From: Blattamonas nauphoetae
Taxonomy: Eukaryota > Preaxostyla > Oxymonadida
Reading direction: 5' to 3'
Assembly (NCBI GenBank): GCA_033064195.1
Contig: JARBJD010000050.1
Span: 272,560-336,559 of the forward strand
DNA: 64,000 nucleotides
Shown here: positions 63,901 through 64,000 of the stretch, piece after piece
How positions within the stretch are numbered: the stretch's first letter is position 1
How the letters are laid out: every line of letters starts with the position of its first letter
The notes under the pieces: model-generated
Databases searched by the model: none
Told to the model about the DNA's origin: nothing
The model's input: the letters and a program-made list of their open reading frames with translations, nothing else
Program-made: the position numbers and the translations under genes

Positions 63901-64000
63901 ATTCGAGATTGACCCACTGTATTCAATGCCATATTACCCCGCATGCAGCATCAGTTGATTCTTGAATATGTTTCGAATGACAGTTGATGGTCGAATGGGA

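Larger units (their letters stand above)
46200..64000. mobile_element. Polinton/Maverick-type virus-like element (broken fossil, runs past window end)
   Basis: The gene set is diagnostic: DNA polymerase B (48515), retroviral-type integrase (52953), packaging-type ATPase (55222), major-capsid-type region (58516) and minor-capsid-type frame (62550), plus small virion-type proteins. The left limit is not seen; AT-rich, weakly repetitive DNA from about 46,200 (for example a GCAAAAGT repeat near 47561 and 47841) is taken as its outer part. The polymerase, integrase, ATPase and the gene at 56172 are open; the capsid region is broken in roughly five places, so the element as a whole is not intact but not very old. 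A second, inverted capsid-type set at the right edge suggests a second element or a rearranged one. Confidence 0.85.

Overview
This is nuclear DNA from a eukaryote. Its genes carry spliceosomal introns, and its largest proteins are secreted or membrane beta-helix proteins, one with a pseudokinase tail. Together with an expanded family of roughly 610-residue helical proteins ending in G-M-N-V-R-F, this recalls from memory (no search was run) oxymonad flagellates of the Blattamonas type. The 2776-residue frame has no in-frame TAA or TAG while using CAA/CAG normally, so the standard genetic code applies.

Left part (1-15,194) is a transposon battlefield. Family-1 copy 1 (+, partial) faces family-1 copy 2 (-) tail to tail. 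Copy 2 has been hit repeatedly. A DIRS-type tyrosine-recombinase retroelement (2498-11162) sits in its last exon without any target duplication. A hAT-like element with 8-bp duplications (2659-6528) is nested inside that DIRS element and carries pieces of intron-bearing host genes. A third element (12679-15186, 8-bp duplication) landed exactly over the start codon and separated the gene from its upstream motif.

Middle part (16,086-44,391): a giant beta-helix/Ig-like-repeat membrane protein with a pseudokinase tail (-), then three repeats of a two-gene cassette. In each cassette a plus-strand gene or gene piece ending in a shared ~300-bp 3' module converges on an intact family-1 gene (copies 3, 4 and 5). 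Family-1 genes have seven exons and six introns of only 31-55 nt whose lengths are nearly invariant, a GATCAAACC-type motif 92-100 nt before the ATG, and a conserved 3'-flank element. A 2.7-kb terminal-inverted-repeat element (30407-33137) interrupts the second cassette. A second large secreted beta-helix protein closes the region.

Right part (about 46,200-64,000): a relic of a Polinton/Maverick virus-like element. It has a protein-primed-type DNA polymerase B with an embedded HNH domain, an integrase, a packaging-type ATPase, capsid-type genes and several small virion-type proteins. The replication and integration genes look open; the capsid stretch is broken in several places, and a second, inverted capsid-type set lies at the right edge and continues past the window. 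Many of its genes start directly behind an AT-rich TTTTTATTTT..ATAAATG-like sequence.
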